Source of the DNA: Penelope pileata
Lineage: Eukaryota > Chordata > Aves > Galliformes > Cracidae
NCBI GenBank assembly: GCA_013396635.1
Contig: WBMW01003836.1
Location: 309,469 to 373,468, forward strand
Length of the DNA: 64,000 bases
Direction of reading: 5' to 3'
This document shows, piece after piece, positions 11,804-21,847 of the stretch. The translations under genes and the position numbers were made by a program. The stretch's first letter is position 1; each line of letters begins with the position of its first letter. The notes beneath the pieces were generated by a model. The model did no database searches. It was not told the origin of the DNA and was given only the letters and a program-made list of their open reading frames with translations.

Positions 11804-12936
11804 AAAAAAAAAAAAAATCCATCTGGAAAACAAACACACAAACCCGAAACACAGGTAAAGGAAGCACCAGCTTCACCTGGCTAGTGTTACCTCTCGGAGC
11901 AAATACAAAAAGGTTTGCAGGAATATTCTATAAAAACTGAAGTACTTTCAGAACAAGGCTCTTTCGTTAAAAGAAAGCATGAAATCAAAGCTGGACTGGA
12001 AACCCAGACACAACAAAACCCCTCCCTTCAGCCAGGAAGAACTAGGTTATCTTCTGCAGTGGCTAGAAACCTTTCTGCTCCCAGGAAGGCAAAGCACAGA
12101 AATATCTCTGTATTGAGATCTTTAAGATCCTCAGAAATCTGAAACCTTCAGCCCATCAACTGATGGACAAAATCTCTCTTGAAATCTGCAGGCACCTCCC
12201 TCCTCAGTAGTTTATTTGGGAGGCTGATGCCCTTCATGTCCTGGCTCTGCAGCATCCCTGGTGACCCAGCTTTGGTGGCACCCCACATAGGATCACCCCA
12301 GAGACCGTGGGCATCCAAGTAGATAAAAAAGCCCACAACAGCCTAAAAACTGACAGCTTTCCCCCTTCCAATGCCACGTTTCCTTCAGGAACAAAAAGCT
12401 CAGGACACGACCGGAGCTGCTGGTGACAATCCAGCTGTGGGGAGGGAGGTTCACCCTGGCGCCTTGGGAACAGACACACCAAGCAAAGCCTCTGACAGTG
12501 CCAGGCCTTAAAGCCAGCCCTGGCTCCCAAGGGGATCAGCAGCTCCAGCTCCACTCCCCCCAGGAAGAAATCCAGATTCGCACAGCGGGATGCTAAGGAG
12601 AGGGAAGAAGCAAGGCAGGGTATTTACAAGAGCTGAGCAGCTTCACCTCTAAGGAATCACATCCCTTCACATGACCCTGAAAACACGTTCCCAGCACAAC
12701 AACACACACAAATCAACGTGAAACTGCTTTCCTCTGCTTGAAACCAGGCTGGGATCTGTTCAAAAAGTAGACAAGCAGTCCATGTAACATTCCAACTTGA
12801 TCTGAAAACATAAAAATAAACTCAGAGTCAGGCCATTTGTTCCTTGCTCAATGTCCAGAGAAAAACCCTCAGGGCAGCAGAAGTGTCTCAGACACCCTTG
12901 GGATGGGGGCTGCTTCCAATGGCCAGAGCCCAGAGC

Positions 12937-15913
12937 TCACAGTGCTCCCCAGTCGATGGGCTTCTTGCCGGACTTCTTCAGCAGCTCGTTTGTCTTAGAG
13001 AAATGCCGACAGCCGAAAAATCCCCTGTTCACAGAGAGGGGCGAGGGATGAACCGTCTGCAGGACGTGGTGGCGTTTCTGTGAAGGGGGAAGGAACAGCT
13101 CGTTAGACTCATTGCACTTCCAGCTCCCTGGACAAGGCTGGCTGCTCCAGCCTCAACTACATCCATGTGATTTCCTCTCTGCGTTTCCTCGGTCATCAGA
13201 ATTAGAGAGGAGGACTCAGGAACTCAGCCATGAAGGCAGAGACTTTTGTCCCAGTGAGCAGAGCAGGAGGACAGGCTGTGTACAGAAGCAAGAACAGCCA
13301 GGCTGCTTTTCAATTGCTGTAATCCTAACAGGAATTTTACACTTATTCATGAGCCTTTTCCTAGAAATCCCAGTTCTGTCATCAGTTGAAGGCTCTTCTG
13401 ACAACACAAGGTTACACTTGCTCCACTTTTGTTGCTTAATTCTGGCAAAGACCAAGCACGAACAAAAGGGCAATTAAGTCTGACAGCAGAGTCTAAGCAG
13501 GAAAAAGAAACAATTCTGTAAAGAAAGCACCCTCTAGTGTCCACACTAAAAAAAATGAGTGAGTCAGAAGGGAAATGGATGCACAACCCATACCCTGTCA
13601 ATAGAGCTGCCCTTCTTCTGTGCATAAGCTCCCCACAGCATGAAGACAACGCCGTGCAAGTTCTTGTTCAGCCAGGAGACCACCACGTCCGTGAACTGCT
13701 CCCAGCCCTTCTCCTTGTGGGAGGTGGCCTGGTGAGCCCGCACCGTCAGGACGGCGTTGAGCAGGAGCACGCCTAGAGCACCCAGACAGAGCACAGATTA
13801 ACTGCCTGCTGCTGCCCCCGGGAGAACAGAGCCGGCATGGTTTTGTTCCAAGGTACCTGCCCAGGCACCCAGGAGGGATTCCCTTTTGCAGATGGACTGC
13901 GTCCAACCCCAGATCTGTTTTCTGGGATAGCTGATAAGCAAAGTGTTTCTAGAAGTTAACTCACCCTGTTTGGCCCAGCCAGTCAGATCACCATGGCCAG
14001 GATGGGTGAAGCCTTCAATATCAGTAGACAACTCTCTGTAGATATTTTCCAAACTGGAGCCATAGGGGAAAAGATATGAGATTTTAAACTACGCTCCTGG
14101 GGCAGATTAATGATATTTATATATTCAACACAGCCTATGTGATCAGATATCTGAGAATCTCTGTCCAATTTCTACTTCAGTTGCTATTATTCCTCCTGGG
14201 CACACACACAGTTGTAAGTAACAGAAGGAAAAATCATTTGTAAAGAGAAGGAACTTTGCCAATTGGGTACTGCCATACCTGGGAGGAGGAGGAACAGGTT
14301 TCTGGACGCTGAAGCAGAGCCCATGAGCTTGATTAGGTCCATGATATGGATCTTGTCCCAAAATTACAACTTTTACCTGAAAACAGACATTTATTAGCAC
14401 TGAATTGTAATCACTATTATTCCCCAAAGAAAAAAGCTTACCAACAGGCTGTATCCTAAATCAGAGACACAAACCCCCAAGAACTGACATGACATCGCTG
14501 ACATTACGTACCAGTTAAGACCCACAGCCCCTATCTGACAACACCACAGCTCTGCTACCAAGATCGTGGTGATATTTTGAGTGCAAGAGACCAACATTTT
14601 CAAAAACCCATAATAAAACACTTGGTGTTTCCCAAGGAAGCTCCCTGAGATCTGAAGTCCATGCCACGTTCACCTGACACTGATGAGTACAAGCAGCTTA
14701 TTAGCCAGGGGCTACCTTGAACACTGCCATGCATATCTTTCTGTTATATTTTAACAAATAAAGGAAAAACCAAGATGTGCAAGAGCCCACATCAGGCATT
14801 ACGTTACGCTGATAACGCTGGAAACAACGTGAGAAGCCCAACAGATGTTTCAGAGAAAAACCTGTGGCCAATGAGGGCAATAAAGCAATAAACCCACACT
14901 TGGGTATCAGATTAGTAAGCCAGGATTTGCAAATCACACCCAACGTCAGCACTCAAACCACAAATCCCAGCACCCCACTAAGCCCCACCCCCCCGAGCCC
15001 CACCCCCCGGATTTCTGCTCCCTGCACTCACATCCCTGATGTCGCACATCTGCGTCCAGGTGAACACCTGCTCCGGGGGGGGGTACACCGTGTGCCTCTT
15101 CCTCTCCTCGGCCACGAAGGCCATCAGCTGCGGGCAGAGGGGCGGATCAGTGGGGCTGGGGCATGGGGGGAACAGCACGGCTCGGGGCCGGCCCTGGGGC
15201 ACTCACCTCCACGAAGTAGGGTTTGGTGAACTCGGCCGCCAGCTGCCGCCGCCAGCTCTCCCCGAAGCCCGGGGGCACGCTGCGCTCGCTCAGCCGCCGC
15301 AGGGCCGCCTCTTTGTTCCTGCGCATCCGCTCCAGCTGCTCCGGGCTGAGCGGCGAGGCCTCTCCCGCTTCATGGTCCGCAGCCTTCGATTTCTTAGCGG
15401 CAGCGGCCTGTAAGGAGCGAGAGAGGAGGAGGAGGCGGCGGCTGCAGAGCGGGCGCAGCCCCACGAGCCGCGCAGCCGCCATTCCGCGCTCCGCCCCACG
15501 CCCCACGCGGCTTTTTCGCGGCAAAACAGCGACGCGCCCGTCCCCATTGGCCGCCCACGAGCGTGGCCTCTCCCTCATTGGTCAGCGACAACGAGCTCGC
15601 TGCTCCCTATTGGCTACCGCGCGCCAGTCTGCCTAGCAACCGGGAAACGCGGCGCTGATTGGCTGGTCAGCCACGCGTGTGGGAGCGTGAGTTTTTGGAA
15701 GCGGCCCCCAGCACCGCACCCCCCACCCCGGCTACCAGAGCCGCACGTCCCCCCTCCAGCTGCCACACAGCCTTCAGCGTCTCTGTGCGCCCCTCTGTCC
15801 TGCAGCCACCGCCGCGCCGTTACCTCAGCGCCGCCGTCGGGCTCTGGGGAGTGGCTGCGCTTCCTCTGCGGCGCGGCGCTGAAGAAGCAGTGCAGCGTTT
15901 TCTGCCCGATCAT
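12937..15913 (-). CDS. UNG: Uracil-DNA glycosylase, complete, nuclear isoform model
   Basis: Removes uracil from DNA to start base-excision repair. Exons 5' to 3': 15824-15913, 15207-15407, 15032-15127, 14279-14376, 13965-14053, 13594-13772, 12937-13077. All are GT-AG with matching phases, giving 297 codons plus stop (family about 300-313 aa). The nuclear N-terminus MIGQKTLHCFF carries a PCNA-binding PIP box (QxxLxxFF). A basic helix (RMRRNKEAALRRL) matches the RPA-binding segment. Catalytic motifs are the water-activating loop GQDPYHGPNQAHG in exon 14279-14376 and HPSPLS in the last exon, with the PPPP loop between them. The protein ends KKPIDWGAL. A mitochondrial form uses a second start (15480-15482). 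The gene is divergent from ALKBH2 with about 320 bp between their ATGs. Confidence 0.97.
15408..15482 (-). CDS. UNG: UNG alternative first coding segment, mitochondrial isoform
   Basis: ATG at 15480-15482 opens 25 codons, MAAARLVGLRPLCSRRLLLL then SRSLQ, which run straight into exon 15207-15407 without an intron, giving a 292-aa protein. The segment is rich in Arg, Leu and Ser with no acidic residue, as expected of a mitochondrial presequence. The nuclear exon 15824-15913 splices to an acceptor (CCTTACAG) inside this same exon, just after these codons. This reproduces the mammalian UNG1/UNG2 arrangement. Promoter use is inferred. Confidence 0.85.
15546..15662 (-). promoter_or_regulatory. Array of four CCAAT boxes upstream of the mitochondrial UNG start
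   Basis: ATTGG (CCAAT in the UNG direction) occurs at 15546-15550, 15577-15581, 15609-15613 and 15658-15662. The first three are spaced 31 and 32 bp, the helical spacing typical of NF-Y-driven multi-CCAAT promoters. The array lies within the first intron of the nuclear transcript and 60-180 bp upstream of the mitochondrial ATG, so it is the likely internal promoter for that isoform. Confidence 0.65.
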
Positions 15914-16234
15914 AGCGGCGGTGCCCGAGAGGAGCAGCAGCAGATGGACCCGCGCGGGGATGCAGTCGAGGGGGCGGGGCGAGGATTTGGCGCGAAAAGC
16001 TCTAGCGGGCGCATGCTGGGGGCGTGTCGCGGGCCGGAGGGGCGTGGCTTCACCGCGCGCATGCGCCTTGCTCGCGCCTCTGCGGGAATTGAGCTTCCCA
16101 CCGGGCGCATGCGTAGTCTCCGTGCTGCTGAGGGTTTGGGCACTTCCCGCCTTTACCCGCCCCTCAGGGGGAGGTGCTCCGCACGGCCCCGCACCGTGCT
16201 GGGGCGGCCATGTAAATGCGTTACTGCTGTCCTT
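15914..16234. promoter_or_regulatory. Divergent UNG / ALKBH2 promoter
   Basis: A 321-bp GC-rich spacer separates the UNG nuclear ATG (minus) from the ALKBH2 ATG (plus). It holds a GC box (GGGGCGGGGC, 15971-15980), a double E2F site TTTGGCGCGAAAA (15986-15998; E2F consensus readable on both strands), and three NRF1-type GCGCATGC motifs (16009-16016, 16057-16066 as the perfect palindrome GCGCATGCGC, 16105-16114). No clear TATA box was seen. Both 5' UTRs must be short and start here. Confidence 0.75.
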
Positions 16235-17964
16235 ATGGACAGGTTCGTGGTGAAGCGGCCCGCTGAGCAGCCGGGGGGTGACGGCAAGAAGCCCCGGCTG
16301 GAGGAGGCAGCGGGCGGCCCGGGCCGGCCCTCCCCGTCCCCGCAGGAGATCCGCGGCCCGGGGCTGAGCCTCGAGTACCGGCTGCTGTTCGGCAGGGCCG
16401 AGGCTGACGAGATCTTCCGGCTGCTGGAGGAGCAGGTGGAGTACTTCGAAGGTACTGCACGTCTGTCGTCATGAGTCTTCGTTAATGTTCACCCAGTCTT
16501 TCCAGAAATCCCTGCCTGTGTCTAAAAACATACTATAATTGCCTTCGTGTGTGCACCTCTTAACGTTGGGGCTCTTTTCCGGGGTCTTTGGTGCTGGTTG
16601 GGTTTCACTGGGCAGGGTTTACCAGCCAAAGGGTGATGTGGTGATGGAGCTCAAGCCCTGACTCAGTTCTGTTTTCCTTGAAATGTGGCTGTGGTTTGGG
16701 GGGGTGATGTTCTATCATCTCCTTTGCTCTTGGGCCATCCACTCATTGGAGGTGTGGTTGACGCTGATTGCGTGGATGCATCCTGCAGCTGGTTTTCCTG
16801 CCTGTACACCTTAATGCATGAGGGCCTTCTGACCAAGATTGGTAAAACCACCGCCATAGCTACGACAGCAGCTGTGGGTGACTGTGCTGTACTCTTCCTG
16901 CTGACCTGGAGGCTCTGCAGAAGCTCCGAGTGGAGGGGAATGTCAAAGCCATGGACCGTGGAGGCTGATTCCTGCCTGCTGCGTATCACACCTGGGAATT
17001 GCAGGTGGAACATCCCACCCTAGCTGGCATGCAGGCTGAGTTGGGATCCCTCTTGTTTAAACAGGTGAACAGACGAAGTTGCACGTGTTTGGCAAGTGGC
17101 ATCCCATCCCCAGGAAGCAGGTCACCTACGGGGACCCCGAGCTGACCTACACTTACTCGGGTGTCACCTTCTCTCCTAAGCCGTGGGTCCCGGTTCTCAG
17201 CCGCATCAGGGAGCGCCTCGCTTTGGAAACAGGGCACAGCTTCAATTTTGTTGTCATTAACAGGTATGTCTGATGAAGCAACTTGTTCCAATGAAAAATT
17301 GCGTTGTGTGTTGGCTGCGGCATGCTGTACTCATGCCTTTGGTGTGGTCCCACACCACTGCCTTATCTTTAAATTGGAAAGAGGGATTTGGTTTCAAGTT
17401 GGATGTTAGGAAACATTTTCTCTTGGAAGGAGGGGTCTGGCACTGGCATGGCTGCCCAGAGAGTGGTGGAGAGTTCCCTGGAGGTGTTAGGAAACGTGGG
17501 GATGTGGCACTTGGGGCCATGGTTTAGTGGGGATGGGCTGATGGTCAGACTTGGTGATTTCAGAAGTCTTTCCCAACCTTAACGATTCTATTGACAGATC
17601 ACTGAGGCTGATATTCAATGTATTGGACTGGAAGAATCATTATTCTGTTTGCAGATACAAAGACGGCGAGGATCACATCGGCGAACACCGAGACGACGAG
17701 AAGGAGCTGATTCCACGCAGCCCCATCGCGTCCGTGTCCTTCGGAGCCTGCAGGGACTTTGTCTTCAGGCACTGCGAATCCAGAGGGAAGAAGGCAACGC
17801 GCCACATCAAGCCTGTCATCCTGCAGCTCGCCCATGGCAGCCTGCTGATGATGAAGCACCCCACCAACGTGTACTGGTACCACAGCCTGCCCGTCCGCAG
17901 GAGGGTGCTCACGCCAAGAGTCAACCTGACGTTCCGGAAAATGATGGCTGTTGGCAGAAAGTGA
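16235..17964 (+). CDS. ALKBH2: DNA oxidative demethylase ALKBH2, complete
   Basis: Fe(II)/2-oxoglutarate dioxygenase that reverses 1-methyladenine and 3-methylcytosine in duplex DNA in the nucleus. Exons 16235-16451, 17065-17263 and 17655-17964 join in phase to 241 codons plus stop (human 261). The N-terminus MDRFVVKRP contains the PCNA-binding APIM motif (RFVVK). The duplex-intercalating VFG finger appears as HVFGKWH in exon 2, and substrate residues follow in TYTYSGVTFSPKPW. Exon 3 has the iron motif HxD in GEHRDDE, the distal histidine in NVYWYHSLPVRR, and the 2-oxoglutarate arginines in PRVNLTFRK. The ATG was chosen because it is the family start and gives the APIM at residues 3-7. The linker after the APIM is Gly/Pro-rich and variable. 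Intron 2 holds a CR1 copy. Confidence 0.97.
17385..17598 (+). mobile_element. CR1 LINE 3' end in ALKBH2 intron 2
   Basis: About 210 bp of CR1 3' region on the plus strand: GGATGTTAGGAAACATTTTC, GGCTGCCCAGAGAGTGGTGG, CCCTGGAGGTGTTAGGAAAC, GGTTTAGTGGGGATGGGCTG, ending in TTCCCAACC and GATTCTATTGA. It stops 56 bp before exon 3, so it supplies much of the sequence upstream of that splice acceptor. Confidence 0.9.
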
Positions 17965-18102
17965 AATAGGCAGCAATCGAGCACCTGGTCTTTAGACTCT
18001 GACAGTGGAAGCTTTCCTCCCTGATACAGCTGTCATTCAGGCAGGGTGTGATGATCCAAGGCATTAAACCAGAAGAGGAGATAGTGTGCTTGGTAACTTG
18101 TC

Positions 18103-18108
18103 AATAAA
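18103..18108 (+). terminator. Candidate ALKBH2 polyadenylation signal
   Basis: AATAAA lies 139 bp after the ALKBH2 stop codon, in GTCAATAAATACTGC. A second AATAAA at 18441-18446 could serve a longer transcript. Use is inferred from position only. Confidence 0.55.
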
Positions 18109-19186
18109 TACTGCAGCTACTGATCTTAAATGCCAGGAATAGTTTCTCTGAGTAAAATGTTGCTGTAGTTCTGCTGATACACATGCTTTTATGAATAATA
18201 CCCTTGTTTTGGTCAGGAGAAAGTTTGTTCTAGTCTAATCTTAATCTTGCCACTTTTTCAGGAAGATCAAAGTATTCTATCACTTTGAGATAGTGGTGAA
18301 ACAGTTTGTAAATACTGACATAGTTTATAAAGTGGGAGGTGCAATCATTGAGAGGGAGCCTGTAAGCTGATGGTCTTCAGTGGGTGACACTTTCTTGGAT
18401 GCTCAGTCAATGAGCTAGTTTGCTTGTTGGTTTTATTTTGAATAAAATACAAATCAGACTGACATGAGATGATTGCTAAGATACGAATGCAGGGAGTGCA
18501 GCATGTTTTGCAGTCACTCTGACTTGTCTGCATCTCTTCCTCTACTGTTCTACCTCCTCTGCTTGTGTGGGAGGCTGGCTTCTTCTGGGCAGTGGTGTGG
18601 GACAGGAGCATGCCTGGGGTGCCCCTTCTTCCCTCGGTCCTAGGTACAGAAACCAGGGAGTGTAAGATGAGTTTTAGGGGAAAGACTAGGTTGTATGATT
18701 TATAGCCTTTCACACTGCTTCATCCATGTAACTTCTGAGAGTTCCTGTTTTTCTAAATAATTATCCCTAGGGAATCCATTCTGACTACCTGAAAGCCCTT
18801 ACCTTCCATGCTCACAGTGAATCCTACTGAAGTGAGGCAAGTGTCCAAAGTCTCCACCGGGTCTCGAGGAATGAAGCAGTGGTAAGTACTGAGCAAGAAT
18901 GTCAACTGATCCCCGTGTAACTGGGCTGTAAGTGTGTGAGTTAGCGTTGGGCTCCAGCCTTCAGTCTGTTGGAGCTATGGAATTAACATCTAGAGGATCT
19001 AGAACTGGAAATTCCCACCCTCTGCCTCCATGAGGAAGTAGTAGGGTGGAGAGCTCCTGCAGGAATGCATCTGTTCAGAGAATGTGAAGTGCTGTTTCTA
19101 TCAGCCTTACTGTATGCATATCTCACAGACTGGTCTTTAAGACATTTCCACATGTGAACAGTTACTTTTTCTATTAACTTTGTTCT

Positions 19187-19192
19187 TTTATT
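19187..19192 (-). terminator. Candidate USP30 distal polyadenylation signal
   Basis: TTTATT on the plus strand is AATAAA in the USP30 direction, about 2.65 kb after the stop codon. A proximal candidate is at 20589-20594. Either would fit a long 3' UTR; which is used cannot be told from sequence. Confidence 0.35.
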
Positions 19193-21847
19193 GCTACTGT
19201 ACAGTTACAAAAATACCCTGAAGTGAAAACACAACTTCAAACAGCAGTGCAGTGGTTTGACTCTGCTAATATCACACTTTTAAATAATACACAAAATAAA
19301 ACAAGAATAATCCAAACATAGAGGTGTCATCTTAGAGGTCTTATCTGATGTTTTAGAGCCTTCTATGTGTTATTAACACCTTTTCCACCACGAAAGCTTG
19401 TGAGTAACAATATTGGATGAGTCTCACATACCTGCACAAAGCCCAGCGACTTCACAAGGTGAAGGTTGGGTGGAAACATCTGCAAAGGCCTTTCATGCTC
19501 ACAGTTTGCTGAGCATCTAGCACAGGACCAGGCCTGAGGTGCTGACACTCCCTTCCTTAAGCTGAGGGCTAAGCCAAGGCTGCCTGCTCCTTCCCAGCAG
19601 TGAAAGCTAGAACAAATGGTGGCTGTCCACCCCTCATCTCTAGAACCCTTGAGGAAGGTTTCAGAGTAAATGCAGCTGAGCAAAAGTGAGCAGATTATCC
19701 ATGTCACAATTATGCTTCCATTCTGATCCAAGTGACCTATTGGAAAGCAGCTCTGTGCAAAAGACAGATACTGAACACACGAGCTTGCAGTGCTGGGTGG
19801 CTTTGTCACTGTCAGAAGCTGATGAGTTTAAGACTGTTAGTCCGTTGTGTGCGTATGTTCTGACTCACCTCCAGCATTGACAGCTTTCTGAACAAAACAG
19901 CCTGCTCAGAGGAACTTCACAAAACCTCTGCACAGACCCTACTGAGAATGGGTACTGCAGAATATATGCTATGGGCACTGGCAAAAGCTCTGAGGTACAA
20001 ATGCTAGCCCTGCTGCAGCCAGGGGCTTTGCATGATGTTTTCCTGTAGGTGATACCCAGCACTGCTTTGTAGAGCTCCTGCTGCAGTCCCACGCTGCCCA
20101 GGACTGAGGGGTTTCTCTCTTCTTTGCTTCTGCAAGTCTCTTATATTCTAGTTCAGTGGCCAGGATATTTTTGGCATTTTTGCATGTTTATTTGTCCTCT
20201 TGTTTCACTTAAAATAGTTAAAATTATGCTATTGATAGCCTAGCCATGGAGGCTTCTTACTAATTAGTATGTCTGCAGATTTATAGTGTTTTATACTATG
20301 AGCATTGCCATTACTGTGAAACAATGTGTGTGTAGTCAGTTCTTCATGTGCTTCTATTCCTATCCCTACTCTGACTCATTTGGAGCCTTCCATTAAGGAA
20401 CTCTGAATGCCTGAGCTCAGGCAGTGATATGAATATATGAGGTACAAAGTTGCCCTAAAAAACTATGAAGACAGACGTTACCATTTGAAAACTTACTCGT
20501 TGTTTTACACTGAAAAATCCAGTCTGAGAAATTAGTCTTTTTCCTCCAAGCTACAAGGATAAAAGAGAGTTAAAAATAGTCTACATACTTTATTCCTCAT
20601 AATTTAAAAGCAGTCAAAAGTAACTTTTGTTTCTCCCTCCGTGCTTTTTTTTTTTTTTCCTGAACACATCAAACAATCTAGAGCAGCCAAGTACCATTTC
20701 TATTTACATGGAGACCTGCATCTCCAGTGCAGTGACAGCAGTCTTTTCAGAATGCTCTACCAGACAAGTGCCCCCCAGTCCAGATGCACTCATGTACACC
20801 CTTAACAAGGCTGCTATCTCAGCTCAGAGTCACAACCAGTACGAGCCCTAATGCTGTTGCAAGCTTGACAACAAATATCCAAAGAGTTGATGAGAAATGA
20901 CAGTTTTCAGCATTAGAATAGAAGGGGCACATCTAGAGCACCAGTTACAGTAGCCTTGAAGTGAATGGCATTAAAAGCTGTAGTCCATACTACAAGCAGC
21001 AGCAGTCAGCTGTTTCAGTGACCAGTTACAATACTGAGAGCTAGCAAACACTTCTGCCTCCCCATTTCACCTACAGTGCAAAGATACAGAGCAACAAATC
21101 AGGGTGTCAGCTCTTAACTGATAAAAGAATTTGAACTTTTCTCCTGGAAAGAGGAAACTGCTGTTTGAATCAGTACTTCTATGAAGTATAAAGAGCTGCA
21201 ATGCTAGCAAAACAGTGAAGAGGGAAGTGAATTTTTGGATCATGTGCGTTATGTAGAGAGGCCTTGTTTTTTTCATTGGCTGGGATATCAAAAGAGATCT
21301 GATGCCATTCTTAGTTCATCCCACCATCCTGAGACATTTATCAGAACACAACTGGCATGCAGTGAACTCAGACAATGATGATCTATTCAGATAAGCTCAA
21401 GGCACTTTGTTTCTTAAGTCGTTGCCTTTGATAACAGCTTCCCATCAACCACTTCTGGGGCTCCCTTGTTCAAAACGTCTGCAGCAAAGCATGTAGGATT
21501 CAGCATCTCCCTTTGAAAATTTACACGTGTCAGAATATGGGATACAGCCTTGGGAAGTCTGTTTGAAATATCTGTCTCAGAGCTGTGACATAGACAAAGT
21601 TACTACCTAACAGAACAAATGTTATCTAATATCAATACACTTTGGACTGCACAACATTAGCAGACCAACTTTGGGTAGCGTCATTTTGGTACAAAACAAC
21701 TCCCAGCAAGAGCCAGCCATTGCCATAGAGGGAGGGGAAAGTTAAAGGGCCTGTGGTGGATTATTTGCATAACAGACAGTAGGTGCAACGTGGGTCTCAA
21801 CAGAGGAATTTTGTCAGTTTTTTTTTGTCCTCCTTCAGCTCTCTTAA

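Larger units (their letters stand above)
10584..12936. other. Intergenic region between ACACB start and UNG 3' end
   Basis: Both neighbours are on the minus strand, so this should hold the ACACB 5' UTR and upstream region plus the UNG 3' UTR. A pyrimidine-rich CTTCTCCCCAG just upstream of the ACACB ATG looks like a splice acceptor near 10593, so a noncoding first exon probably lies further upstream. The interval also contains the N gap (11024-11085), a G-rich tract beside it and a 25-bp minisatellite. No protein-coding exon was recognised. Confidence 0.55.
17965..21847. other. Convergent 3' region of ALKBH2 and USP30
   Basis: This 3.9-kb AT-rich interval has no recognisable exon. It holds plus-strand AATAAA at 18103-18108 and 18441-18446 (ALKBH2 side) and minus-strand AATAAA at 19187-19192 and 20589-20594 (USP30 side). 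It therefore probably consists mainly of two 3' UTRs. ORFs here show no family motifs. Confidence 0.6.

Noticed and set aside
16685..17023. 112-codon ORF in ALKBH2 intron 1
   Set aside because: No motif or homology recognised; exon 1 and exon 2 of ALKBH2 join in phase without it, so it is chance.
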